A stretch of 45,507 nucleotides of DNA from positions 1 through 45,507 of IMG/VR virus record IMGVR_UViG_3300025646_000081, one strand, 5' to 3'. Of the stretch, positions 37,793 to 45,507 are shown one piece after another (the first letter of the stretch is position 1; every line of letters begins with the position of its first letter). Origin of the DNA: a virus. Below the pieces are notes generated by a model. It was not told the origin of the DNA. It searched no databases and was given only the letters and a program-made list of their open reading frames with translations. The translations under genes and the position numbers were made by a program.

Positions 37793-39688
37793 TTATGAGA
37801 TGTTGTAAACAACGGAGGTGTCATTAAACGAACCAGCCGCGTTACTTATGTATACAGTGTAGTTTATTGCCTGGGCCCCTCCAGCAACGCCAAGATCTAC
37901 TGAAACCCCAGCACCTGGAGTAACCTTCGTGAACGCATCAGTAAGATTCTGACCAGAGGCGAGGTCAACTACGGTGTTGTGTGTTGGGGAATCCCCTGAA
38001 TTGTCTGTGTTAGGGTAGCACAAGTACAGATATTCGTTTGCTGCAGAGCCAGAATTGACCGAGAAGTTTCCTATGCTACTAATAACAGAAGCATCGCCAG
38101 TGCCCATATCAATCGGTATATCCGAAGATGCAGAAGCAGCGGTAAGAATAGCGCTTGCTTGAGAGCTTGCGTTTGTGTCATCAAAAGAAGTCGTAGCGTA
38201 GGCTATTCTAACTGGAGCGAACATTTGAACGGTCGTAGTGCTGTTCGGAACCTCATTTGTAGACGTTGCCGCCGTGCCATTGTCTATAATTTCAACCCTG
38301 TACTTTATTTTATCGTAATCCCTACTAGTTATAGGCAGAGACTCGCTTCCAGTATAAACCGCAGAAAGGCCATCATCAAAGGTTATTGTAGATGTGGAAT
38401 TGTAAGCTATTGAAACCGAAGTTTCATGAACCGTTGTATAAGTGTTTGAGTTATCAAAAGCCCTTTTAACTCTAAGGGTGCTGATCGTCGTTGTCGGGGT
38501 GTTGTTCTGAACAGTAAATGAAACGTCAGAGTTGACATTTCCATAAAGCCTGTCTCCACTAGTTGTGGTGATTTGAGAAGCTTCGTTTGTACTTATCACA
38601 CCAGTATCAATCCTACTTACGTTTCTGGACGTTATTGAAGCTTGAGAATATGCACTTACACTTATGTGACCTTTCCTGTTGTCCTCAGAAAGCTTTGACG
38701 CCGTGTCGTCTTGATATCCAGTAACCTCTACCCTGTACTTAAAATTACCAGAATCTCTCCCCGCCAAGTCGTAGGTTGTGTCCTGGAAGTAAAATTGCGA
38801 AGTAACAGTGGATGAATTGTAAATATTTAGAGCCTGAATCCCAGAAAAGTTTTGAGTAAGTCCATTGGAGTTTGAAGTGAGGTTGCCAGTCATCTGCCAG
38901 GCGCTACCGCTCCATTCTATTTTCGCTATTGAAGTATCCGTAGAGAAAGCAGTAGAGCTATCCCTAAAGACCTCTATCTTTTTTATTCCAAAGTCCTGAA
39001 GGTTTCCGCTGCTGTCGGAAGAATCCATAGAGACGACGTTGGAGTTTTTTACTGTGAAACTACCTACCAAGCCAGCAAACTCATCAAGCCTCTCGGCTAT
39101 ATCGAAGGTTCTCGTCCCCATTTTACCATTATTAAAGACGATATCGCCTGTAACTGGAACTTGATACTGAGTTAGAGCCTCTTCAATGGCTTCAAGTGCA
39201 GTCTTTCCAGATAGGGGCACGTTTTGACCCGTGAGGTATTTACCAAAAGCTCCATCAGCACCAATGTTTGCAATGATGTCGCTTGCAAAGACTGGAGTGT
39301 TACCTATAGACTTCCAGTTTGGGTTTCCAGATACAGTAAAAAAGCTATAATAGTCTGTTCCCTGAACCCCCGTGTCGTTGTTTGGATTATCTAGATCAGT
39401 ATCTGAGTCGGGATTATAATTGCCTGTGGTAATAGATCCCCCCGAACCGTTACTAAAGAATCCAATGTATATAAATACATCTCCCGTGGCCCTGTCTACG
39501 AGTACGGTTCCCTGAGAGACCTTAGGCCAGGGGACGTTAGTAGCATTAAAAAGATCGTCAGTAGCAAGGCCCACAGGGTTTGTAACGTCTTTGACAAATA
39601 TTACACCCTTTGCATTGTTTTCCGAGATGTCGATTATCGGAAAATTTTTATTTGAACTTTTTAGTTCGTCTCCAAAAAATATAGCCAT
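37793..39688 (-). CDS. Tail/baseplate-type structural protein
   Basis: This is a 631-residue, Ser/Thr/Asn-rich beta protein. The N-terminus (MAIFFGDELKSS...VIFVKDV, TVLVDRATGDVFIYIGF) resembles the dockerin-bearing tail protein's start. A helical motif (GKTALEAIEEALTQYQVPV, ~162-180) follows, then repeated Ig-like-looking stretches (FKYRVEVTGYQDDTASKLSEDN; IKYRVEIIDNGTAATST), two similar KYRVE units that suggest tandem domains. No enzyme or transmembrane feature was found. It is coupled on its 5' side by TAATG. It is probably part of the tail hub or fibre attachment. Confidence 0.7.
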   Translation of the reverse strand: MAIFFGDELKSSNKNFPIIDISENNAKGVIFVKDVTNPVGLATDDLFNATNVPWPKVSQGTVLVDRATGDVFIYIGFFSNGSGGSITTGNYNPDSDTDLDNPNNDTGVQGTDYYSFFTVSGNPNWKSIGNTPVFASDIIANIGADGAFGKYLTGQNVPLSGKTALEAIEEALTQYQVPVTGDIVFNNGKMGTRTFDIAERLDEFAGLVGSFTVKNSNVVSMDSSDSSGNLQDFGIKKIEVFRDSSTAFSTDTSIAKIEWSGSAWQMTGNLTSNSNGLTQNFSGIQALNIYNSSTVTSQFYFQDTTYDLAGRDSGNFKYRVEVTGYQDDTASKLSEDNRKGHISVSAYSQASITSRNVSRIDTGVISTNEASQITTTSGDRLYGNVNSDVSFTVQNNTPTTTISTLRVKRAFDNSNTYTTVHETSVSIAYNSTSTITFDDGLSAVYTGSESLPITSRDYDKIKYRVEIIDNGTAATSTNEVPNSTTTVQMFAPVRIAYATTSFDDTNASSQASAILTAASASSDIPIDMGTGDASVISSIGNFSVNSGSAANEYLYLCYPNTDNSGDSPTHNTVVDLASGQNLTDAFTKVTPGAGVSVDLGVAGGAQAINYTVYISNAAGSFNDTSVVYNIS

Positions 39689-40962
39689 TACTCAGAAAGT
39701 GTTATATGCAAATCTAGTTTTAAATCTTCCGTAAATGCCCCAGGGACAACAAACCTATAATACCTGACCGCATGTCCTTCCGCATTTAAGTAGTTGTCTC
39801 CAAGTGGATTTGTTCCGCCCAAAGATACAATAGAATTAGAAAGAGAATAAGCCCCAGAGCCCGCCGTGGTAGCCGCAACTTCTGACAGCAAAAACTCAGA
39901 AGGCAACTCTATAACTAAAAATCTATTTGAATCGTTTACACTGTAAGTGTTTCCATCTATCGACAAGGGAACAATAACCTCTCTACCTTCAGAAGTAAAG
40001 TCAACTATTATTTCAGAATATATGTCTTCGTTCGGGTCTTGAAAAAGTATGTTCTCTATAAATGCGGACTCTGACTGATATAAGTTCGGTTCTTGATTTA
40101 GTGGGTTAGGTGATATATTAGAACCCTGAGGATCAGCGCAGACGCTAGTAAACGCTCTTATTTTTTTACCAACGTAAAACTTTACAAGCTCAATTTCTTC
40201 AATAACGATTTGTGACGGACCATAACCAAACTGCACCTCGTCCTGCCAAAAAACAACAGCTATTATCTTATTTTCTCCAAGCTGAACCCCGTCAATAAGA
40301 TCGAAGTATGAAAACACTTGAGATTGGTCGTATAGGCTTGTATCCCAGCTTGTTTTATATATAGCACTTATAAATTGATTAGAAGGAACAACCTTCACTA
40401 CAAGAGGCTGAGCGTCTAAATAATTTGCGTTTTTTACACTAATAGAACCAGAAGTAAGAAACAGATCGCTACTGATGTCCATTTTAAACTCACTAGCAAA
40501 AGTGTTTGTTTGCTGACTTCCTATATCAGCGCCGTCTAAAACCAAATAGACACCACCAGACACATAAACATTACTGTCTGTCAGCATGTTCCTTATTATG
40601 ACTTCAAGGCTTGTTTCTTCTCCTATTTCAAACCCTTCCTCTATATCACCTACCTCATTCGTGACAAACAACTCTGAAGACAGCTCACCCGTCCCTGTAC
40701 CAGCCTCTCCAGGATCGCCTTTAGGTCCCTGTATGAGAACAACCTTAAATGGCCTAACCTCAGGTGAGCTTACTACGACCGAAGGAGAGGCTATAGGTTC
40801 TATAGAAACCTCAGGTGGGGAGATAGAAGGAACATTTATTATGCTGCTGTTTTGATTTACGTGGACAGTCCTTACTTCATTAATAGGAGCCGCCACTGCG
40901 GGTGAAGATTGCCCCGTTATTCTTATGACTGGGCTAGATTCGTTTACTACCCTTACAGCCAT
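39688..40962 (-). CDS. Tail structural protein with short collagen-like stretch
   Basis: This is a 424-residue protein. The first ~75 residues are Pro/Ser/Val-rich and extended (SISPPEVSIEPIASPSVVVSSPEV). A short GPKGDPGEAGTGTG collagen-like patch (~79-92) follows, of the kind that joins modules in phage fibres. The remainder is beta-rich with KTSWDTSLYDQSQ and YYRFVVPGAF. It overlaps its neighbours by 1 nt on both sides (TAATG). The related KTSW and Y(Y)RxV strand style in the next gene's tail proteins suggests a shared building plan. It is assigned to the tail/baseplate by order and composition only. Confidence 0.68.
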   Translation of the reverse strand: MAVRVVNESSPVIRITGQSSPAVAAPINEVRTVHVNQNSSIINVPSISPPEVSIEPIASPSVVVSSPEVRPFKVVLIQGPKGDPGEAGTGTGELSSELFVTNEVGDIEEGFEIGEETSLEVIIRNMLTDSNVYVSGGVYLVLDGADIGSQQTNTFASEFKMDISSDLFLTSGSISVKNANYLDAQPLVVKVVPSNQFISAIYKTSWDTSLYDQSQVFSYFDLIDGVQLGENKIIAVVFWQDEVQFGYGPSQIVIEEIELVKFYVGKKIRAFTSVCADPQGSNISPNPLNQEPNLYQSESAFIENILFQDPNEDIYSEIIVDFTSEGREVIVPLSIDGNTYSVNDSNRFLVIELPSEFLLSEVAATTAGSGAYSLSNSIVSLGGTNPLGDNYLNAEGHAVRYYRFVVPGAFTEDLKLDLHITLSE

Positions 40963-41396
40963 TATGAGTTAGTTACATCCTCGACCACAGTAAACTTACC
41001 ATACAAGTAAGTTTTTATTTCTTCACTCAATCCTTGTATTTTCTTATGTTGCAAGTCATAAACATACTCTCCAGATGTATTTAGATCTTGAGCGTCGCAA
41101 GTAATAACCAACTTTGAGTTTTCAGCGTCTCCAGTTTCTCTCGTAAACTTAAAGTCAGTACTAGCCGTATCTATTGTTCCGCTTGGGTTGTATATGGTGT
41201 TATACACGGGGCTTGTAGACTCTTCGTTTTGAGAGGTTCTAACTTGCATCTTCCACTGACCCTGAAGGGTTGCATCTTCTGGATCGTCGCCCTGAAGGGG
41301 TATCTCTACACCAAAATCAATACCAAGACTGAAGGTGTCCCCCTTTCTGCATACTATATCTAGCCTAGAGGCTGTATCAAGATTGACCTGTGCCAT
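40962..41396 (-). CDS. Small tail/baseplate-type protein
   Basis: This 144-residue, beta-rich protein starts MAQVNLDTASRLDIVCRKGDTFSLGIDF. The RxGDTF-L opening, followed by a W-x-M-x-V-R strand (GQWKMQVRTSQNEE) and a YVYDLQHKK...TYLYGKFTVVEDVT end, is the layout of phage proteins that sit at the base of fibres or baseplates and contain one immunoglobulin-like sandwich. It overlaps the end of the portal gene by 20 nt and the next tail gene by 1 nt, so it is translated as part of the same unit. Confidence 0.68.
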   Translation of the reverse strand: MAQVNLDTASRLDIVCRKGDTFSLGIDFGVEIPLQGDDPEDATLQGQWKMQVRTSQNEESTSPVYNTIYNPSGTIDTASTDFKFTRETGDAENSKLVITCDAQDLNTSGEYVYDLQHKKIQGLSEEIKTYLYGKFTVVEDVTNS

Positions 41397-43851
41397 TTTG
41401 TATTATTTGGTTTACTATCTCCTGAGGATCTTCGGATCTACCACCCGTGATTGGCTCTGGAAGCTCCCCTCTTTCCCCTTGCCTTTGTGATATAAGCTTA
41501 CTCTGCTCAGAAGCTTGCTTCTTAACCCTATCGTCCTTTCTGTCTTCTTTTAGAACCTCAAGCTTTTCTTTAAACTCTTTTTCTTCTGTTCTGAATCCAA
41601 GTGTCGCTTGAGCCTTGATCATCTCAATCTCTTTTCTGTGCTCGTGCTTTAGAACCTCCATCTGAGCGTCTAGCTGAGACTTCATTTGCTCCATTTGAGC
41701 ATCTATCTGAGCCTTCATCTGCATCTCCTGCATCTTAGCTTGGCTTGCGGCTTGTGCGCTTTGAGCCTGAATCTGAGCCTGCATCTGAGAGTTTTGTTGA
41801 GCAAGCTGCTGGTTAGCCGCCATACGCTTCTTGCGTCTAACTACAAGGAGCCTTTCGGCTTGATTCACATCCTTGAGCTGCCTTATGGCTATGGCGTCCT
41901 CTATGTCAAGTTCTTTCTGAGACAAGGATATCTGTATATTCTGCTCCAGATACTGCTTTTCTACATCCTCCATTTCCTTGACGACTTGCACCCCAAAATT
42001 GTACATAGCCAGATCACTAAATGTAGTTAGAATCCCAATATTTTCTTTACCTATTGCGTTTTCGTAAGCCTTATACAAAATGCTTTCTCTAGGTATTACT
42101 TGGAGACACTTGACTATATCAGAGCACACTTTCTTATACAGCACCATCGACGAGTTGGTGATGTCGTATATAGCATTGTTTCCTGCAGCTATAGCCTGCT
42201 GCCTAACACCAACCAGCTGTTCTCCTTTCGGTGTTGTCCCATCCATGGCTTCATTGATGCCAGTGGCGTCCCTGATCATCCTCAAGTAATGATTGTACAG
42301 GGCAATAAACTCGTTTATGTTGCGAACGCTATTGTTGATCTCCCTAATTGGAGGGTTCTGAAATCCCCCTTCAGGGTTTTTGCTTCTGTAGTAGAAAACA
42401 CCCGTTTGCTCGTATATGTCATGAAGCTCAAGCGGCTGAAGCTCTCCACCTTTGCCCAGCTGTACGTTTTCAAGCCCTTCTACGTCAATGATAATCCCGT
42501 CTGGTTTCGCCTTGGCTATTGACTGCTGTATTTTAAGGTGAGTAATCTGCAACTGGTCTGCAAAACCTATACAGCTATCAACCATAGACTTAGGTATCAT
42601 ATCCTCCATGTTGGTTGCAACAACAGAGTAGGACAGGTTGGTTCTGGTTAAATCGTGAACGTTTTTAGGGATGTTAGTCTTCATGCCGTAGTTAAACAGC
42701 ATATCACAACCAATGATATAGCTACCTCCGTAAACAGTGGCGTTTTCAAGTTTTGAAACTTCCCTTTTGTAAACCGAGTTGGTTGGCTCCTTGTAACTGT
42801 CTCCTTTGAAATAGAAGCCCATGTTGCCAAACCTGCTTTCTTTTTCCTCGAAGTACATGCAGTCTACAGACATGAACTCAAAGTCCATCACCTCAATCAT
42901 GTACTCGTCATAGCCGAACTTATTTCTTTTCAGATACTCGTCGTACCTGCTCTGACCTATTTTAGAAGCGTCGTACCCATACTTTTTGGCTGCTTTCAGA
43001 CCTATTTCTTTATACTGCTCTTCAGTAAATTGATCTCCAGCAATTCTTTTCAATTCTTGTATCGGAATCCTTTTTACATGACCAGCATATACAAGGTCTC
43101 CAAAGCTTGGGTCGGTTGTGAAGCTGTGAATGAAATCAACAGGATCCACGTATGAGACATTGATTCCGTAGCTTGGGTCATTGTCTCTTTTTGTAACCGC
43201 CATACCCAAGGTAGTGAGGTCATTAACGCACCTCCTGTATACAGTGTCGTTAAAGTCATTCCACTTTAACGTCATATCTGTAGCTATTTGAGCGGCAATC
43301 TCTGACGTGGACTTGATATTATTGCCGATAAATATTTCAGCCTCCTCAAGGGTATCTGGTATGCTTTCCATTTCAGAGACATTGACACCAGTGTCTTCCT
43401 GTATCTGACCAAGCTTCTTTTTGTTGGCAACCGCCATCTCCACCTTCTTCCGCTCTAAATCCTTTTCGCTGGAAGACAATGGGTCTACCGCCTCCAGGTT
43501 AGGGTACGGAGAACTAGATAAAATTTTGTTTACTACAATACGAACGAACTTAGGCAGGATCGGTACTGGAGTAAAGTCTATATTTAAAAAACTACCGTCT
43601 CCATTGTTTGGATCTAAGCTCGTCAAAAGCTGCCTATATATGGAAGTGTCTTGAGTTCCGTTGGCGTATTTCCTGTTCCTTTCAAAAACTTTGCGCCTCT
43701 TCCTCATCAATGATTCGTCATGATCGAACCCTCCCCACTGAGAAGAAATAGCCTTTGCATACCGCAACCCGTATTCCTTTCCGTCCTTTATCGACTTTGG
43801 TGCGAGTGGATCAGGAAAGCTGACACTATTATTCCCTTGTTTGCCGTACAT
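41377..43851 (-). CDS. Portal protein
   Basis: This 824-residue protein is the likely dodecameric portal through which DNA enters and leaves the head. Evidence includes its place directly after terminase and a conserved-looking core (RKRRKVFERNRKYANGTQD, then PILPKFVRIVVNKILSS). It also has NDLTTLGMAVTKRDNDPSYGI and YVDPVDFIHSFTTDPSFGDL. Then YNHYLRMIRDATGINEAMDG appears, a typical portal stem motif (LRxI-x-x-A-T-G-I-N). After ~670 it ends in a long Gln/Met/Lys coiled coil (MQAQIQAQSAQAASQAKMQE and onward to ~785), an unusually long barrel/crown-like extension. The ATG is 7 nt after a TATATTTG box. Confidence 0.88.
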   Translation of the reverse strand: MYGKQGNNSVSFPDPLAPKSIKDGKEYGLRYAKAISSQWGGFDHDESLMRKRRKVFERNRKYANGTQDTSIYRQLLTSLDPNNGDGSFLNIDFTPVPILPKFVRIVVNKILSSSPYPNLEAVDPLSSSEKDLERKKVEMAVANKKKLGQIQEDTGVNVSEMESIPDTLEEAEIFIGNNIKSTSEIAAQIATDMTLKWNDFNDTVYRRCVNDLTTLGMAVTKRDNDPSYGINVSYVDPVDFIHSFTTDPSFGDLVYAGHVKRIPIQELKRIAGDQFTEEQYKEIGLKAAKKYGYDASKIGQSRYDEYLKRNKFGYDEYMIEVMDFEFMSVDCMYFEEKESRFGNMGFYFKGDSYKEPTNSVYKREVSKLENATVYGGSYIIGCDMLFNYGMKTNIPKNVHDLTRTNLSYSVVATNMEDMIPKSMVDSCIGFADQLQITHLKIQQSIAKAKPDGIIIDVEGLENVQLGKGGELQPLELHDIYEQTGVFYYRSKNPEGGFQNPPIREINNSVRNINEFIALYNHYLRMIRDATGINEAMDGTTPKGEQLVGVRQQAIAAGNNAIYDITNSSMVLYKKVCSDIVKCLQVIPRESILYKAYENAIGKENIGILTTFSDLAMYNFGVQVVKEMEDVEKQYLEQNIQISLSQKELDIEDAIAIRQLKDVNQAERLLVVRRKKRMAANQQLAQQNSQMQAQIQAQSAQAASQAKMQEMQMKAQIDAQMEQMKSQLDAQMEVLKHEHRKEIEMIKAQATLGFRTEEKEFKEKLEVLKEDRKDDRVKKQASEQSKLISQRQGERGELPEPITGGRSEDPQEIVNQIIQNGTGQS

Positions 43852-43858
43852 CTAACGG

Positions 43859-43866
43859 CAAATATA
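43859..43866 (-). promoter_or_regulatory. Promoter -7 box (TATATTTG) for portal unit
   Basis: Exact TATATTTG on the - strand, 7 nt before the portal ATG at 43851, within the 21-base gap after the terminase stop. It would serve portal and the four genes downstream, up to the fibre gene ending at 35537. Confidence 0.68.
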
Positions 43867-43872
43867 AGAAAG

Positions 43873-45507
43873 TTAACGGTGCCATTCTTTTAGTTTTGTT
43901 TTTCTAAAGAACACCTTGTCTGTTAGGTCTGATTTTTGTTTTTTCGGCTTCTCTTTTTGAGCAGCAAGAAGCGCTAATCCAGAACTGATTGTGAGGTCAT
44001 ACTTTGTTCTGTTTGATATTTTATAACCAATCCAATCCTCAAGAGTCCTGTTAAAATACATATTCCCGAACTCAGCGGTTTCTGCCGTGATACCCACGTA
44101 ATTGTGTATGTAAGCCTCTATAGCGTGAGCATGTGCCTGTATGACGTCTTGAGAGTTTGACGGTATTCCTTTAGTCCTAACTTTCGATGGGGAGGCAGAT
44201 TGCAAGTGATCTGGCCTATCCATTAGGTAATCCATGTAACCCCTTGATTCAAAGTATCTTACTATGCCGTACTTATTGTTCTCTACAAGTAGCGGGTACC
44301 CATAATAAAAAGCAGCCATTAAAACATCTTCGTAAAATATACTAGCTAAGTCTGGTCTAGATGCGTACTCCAAAACAAACATGTTTCTGGGTACGTCCCC
44401 ATTCATACTAAACTTATTGTACAAATGAAGAGCCCCTTTAGAGCCTCTTCCATCAACAGTCTCGTCAAGGTCATAAGAGTCAACGCCACCAACACCATAC
44501 AAAAAATTACCTGGTTTCTTTTTTCCTCGGTCATCGATCACATTGTTTCTCATTTCGGCTGGTGGCTGCCAAGACACCCTGAACCTTCCCCTTGGGTCTG
44601 GAGAAAAAATAACCTCCTTATCTTTCTCCTTCCATAGGAAATTTCCTACAACAACGGGGTCGGGATACATGTTGTTGTTCCGATCTATCTGCTGATAAAT
44701 TTTTCCTATATTAAATACACTGCCTTCGATTGAGTCACGAAACGCTTCGTCTTCAGTTAGAGGAAACTGCCTTATAATCTCATTAAGCTCGGATGGGTCG
44801 TGTTTTAAGGATTTTCTTTCATTATTCAAAAATTCCCTGCTTCCCTGGTCTATAATTTCGCCGTCTACACCTTCTACGGATCTTGTCGGGTTTTCAATTA
44901 CAGGGTTTCCATACATGTCGAAAAATCCCTCAAGCGCTTCATCTGCTGGTATGAAAATCCTATACAGACCAGACCTGGTACGCCCGTTGGCGTTCCTTTC
45001 AGACGGGTCAGAATCGTCCCACAGATTTTTGTACTCATTACCCCCCTTGTCCATAGGGTTAACAGTACTACCTACTAGAGCCTTCCCAACAATGCGTTTT
45101 CCAACGATGAGACAAGTTCTCTCAATGCGCCACGCTTCTTTAATGTCGGTAGGTTTTTCCCACTTGCCAGCCTCGTCGAGGTAGAGCATATGAAGTTTTT
45201 CTCCGTCATAGGCGTTATTAGTGGTGTTTTTCCAATTAATGATCGTGTTGAGTGCGTCGCCCTTCTGCGACGTCTTATTCTTCTTGGTGATTCGTTTTGA
45301 TGGTTCCCGAAAAGCGAGCTCCATACGTGGGTTCGTAGTGCCATCCTGAATAGGTTTAAAGAAGAATGGGTAGGCCCTGAACATGGGCACTACTTTCTTC
45401 ATGAATATATTCTCCTGAGCATCTTTACCAGTCTTTGACTGAATGCCCAGCAGCTTGTCTTTAACCTGAGTAGCTTCATCCACAAGTACAGAAGCACAGA
45501 TATTAGT
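43873..45507 (-). CDS. terL: Terminase large subunit, N-terminus cut by window edge
   Basis: The frame is open to base 45507, so the visible ~544 residues lack the N-terminus and the Walker A site. A GTG at 45483 is an internal Val, not a start. Positions below are counted from that Val. Seen are a hydrophobic strand with CASVLVDEATQVK just inside the edge, the Walker B strand MLYLDEAGKW (99-108), and a coupling motif LVGSTVNP (137-143). The RNaseH-fold nuclease has VGGVDSYD (D335), LLVENNKYG (E401) and a C-terminal DVIQAHAHAIEAYIHN helix. It would cut concatemers and pump DNA into the portal encoded next. It is the most upstream late gene in view; its promoter is outside. Confidence 0.9.
   Translation of the reverse strand, partial: TNICASVLVDEATQVKDKLLGIQSKTGKDAQENIFMKKVVPMFRAYPFFFKPIQDGTTNPRMELAFREPSKRITKKNKTSQKGDALNTIINWKNTTNNAYDGEKLHMLYLDEAGKWEKPTDIKEAWRIERTCLIVGKRIVGKALVGSTVNPMDKGGNEYKNLWDDSDPSERNANGRTRSGLYRIFIPADEALEGFFDMYGNPVIENPTRSVEGVDGEIIDQGSREFLNNERKSLKHDPSELNEIIRQFPLTEDEAFRDSIEGSVFNIGKIYQQIDRNNNMYPDPVVVGNFLWKEKDKEVIFSPDPRGRFRVSWQPPAEMRNNVIDDRGKKKPGNFLYGVGGVDSYDLDETVDGRGSKGALHLYNKFSMNGDVPRNMFVLEYASRPDLASIFYEDVLMAAFYYGYPLLVENNKYGIVRYFESRGYMDYLMDRPDHLQSASPSKVRTKGIPSNSQDVIQAHAHAIEAYIHNYVGITAETAEFGNMYFNRTLEDWIGYKISNRTKYDLTISSGLALLAAQKEKPKKQKSDLTDKVFFRKTKLKEWHR

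Noticed and set aside
39709-39716. TAGATTTG on the - strand 20 nt before the 631-residue tail gene
   Set aside because: It fits TAnnTTTG but lies inside the coding end of the upstream gene and is not the recurring TATATTTG. Degenerate matches are expected about a dozen times per strand by chance.
1-45507. tRNA genes, CRISPR arrays, diversity-generating retroelement, insertion sequences
   Set aside because: No gap is long enough for tRNA clusters, and I saw no regular direct repeats, reverse transcriptase, template/variable repeat pair or transposase.

Overview
The window is a tightly packed tailed-phage genome fragment, most likely from a podovirus-like phage of a marine or aquatic Bacteroidota host. 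About 39 genes fill nearly all of it. The largest gaps are about 100 bases. I saw no tRNA, rRNA, integrase, insertion sequence or CRISPR array. Three things point to a Bacteroidota host: a BT4734/VirE-N-type primase domain fused to a helicase, gene leaders without clear Shine-Dalgarno sites (often A-rich), and a repeated TATATTTG box that matches the Bacteroidota -7 consensus TAnnTTTG in front of late transcription units.

Bases 1-7476 (+ strand) form the early DNA-metabolism block. In order it holds a 5'-truncated Erf-like annealing protein, a small unknown, a RecE/RecB-type PD-(D/E)XK exonuclease, an SSB-like protein, two small unknowns, a DUF3310 protein, a primase-helicase, a T7 endonuclease I-like resolvase, a small helical unknown, another PD-(D/E)XK protein and a class II (B12-dependent) ribonucleotide reductase. 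Together these would supply recombination, replication priming/unwinding, junction resolution and dNTPs. No DNA polymerase is in view. The block ends at a UUCG-looped hairpin, where it meets the late genes head-on.

Bases 7576-45507 (- strand) form the late block, read from right to left: terminase large subunit (N-terminus cut by the right edge), portal, a run of tail/fibre/baseplate-type proteins (one with RCC1-like propeller repeats, one with a dockerin-like calcium loop, two sharing a duplicated module), a cluster of tiny, mostly basic proteins, a putative scaffold, the major capsid protein, an AT-hook-like protein, two head-tail connector proteins, a very large tail/stabilisation protein, three candidate internal (ejection) proteins ending in a 2987-residue giant, and a holin. 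Genes within units are joined by 1-nt (TAATG/TGATG) or 4-nt (ATGA) overlaps. Eight promoter-like boxes and two good terminators cut the strand into units.

Both window edges cut genes: the left gene runs in from outside, and the terminase runs out to the right. The divergent region between early and late genes, and possibly a DNA polymerase and endolysin, therefore lies outside the window. The most unusual points are the regular promoter/leaderless architecture of the late strand, the giant ejection-type protein with a degenerate metallopeptidase-like signature, eukaryote-like and cellulosome-like modules in the tail genes, and long overprinted C-terminal tails in the early genes.
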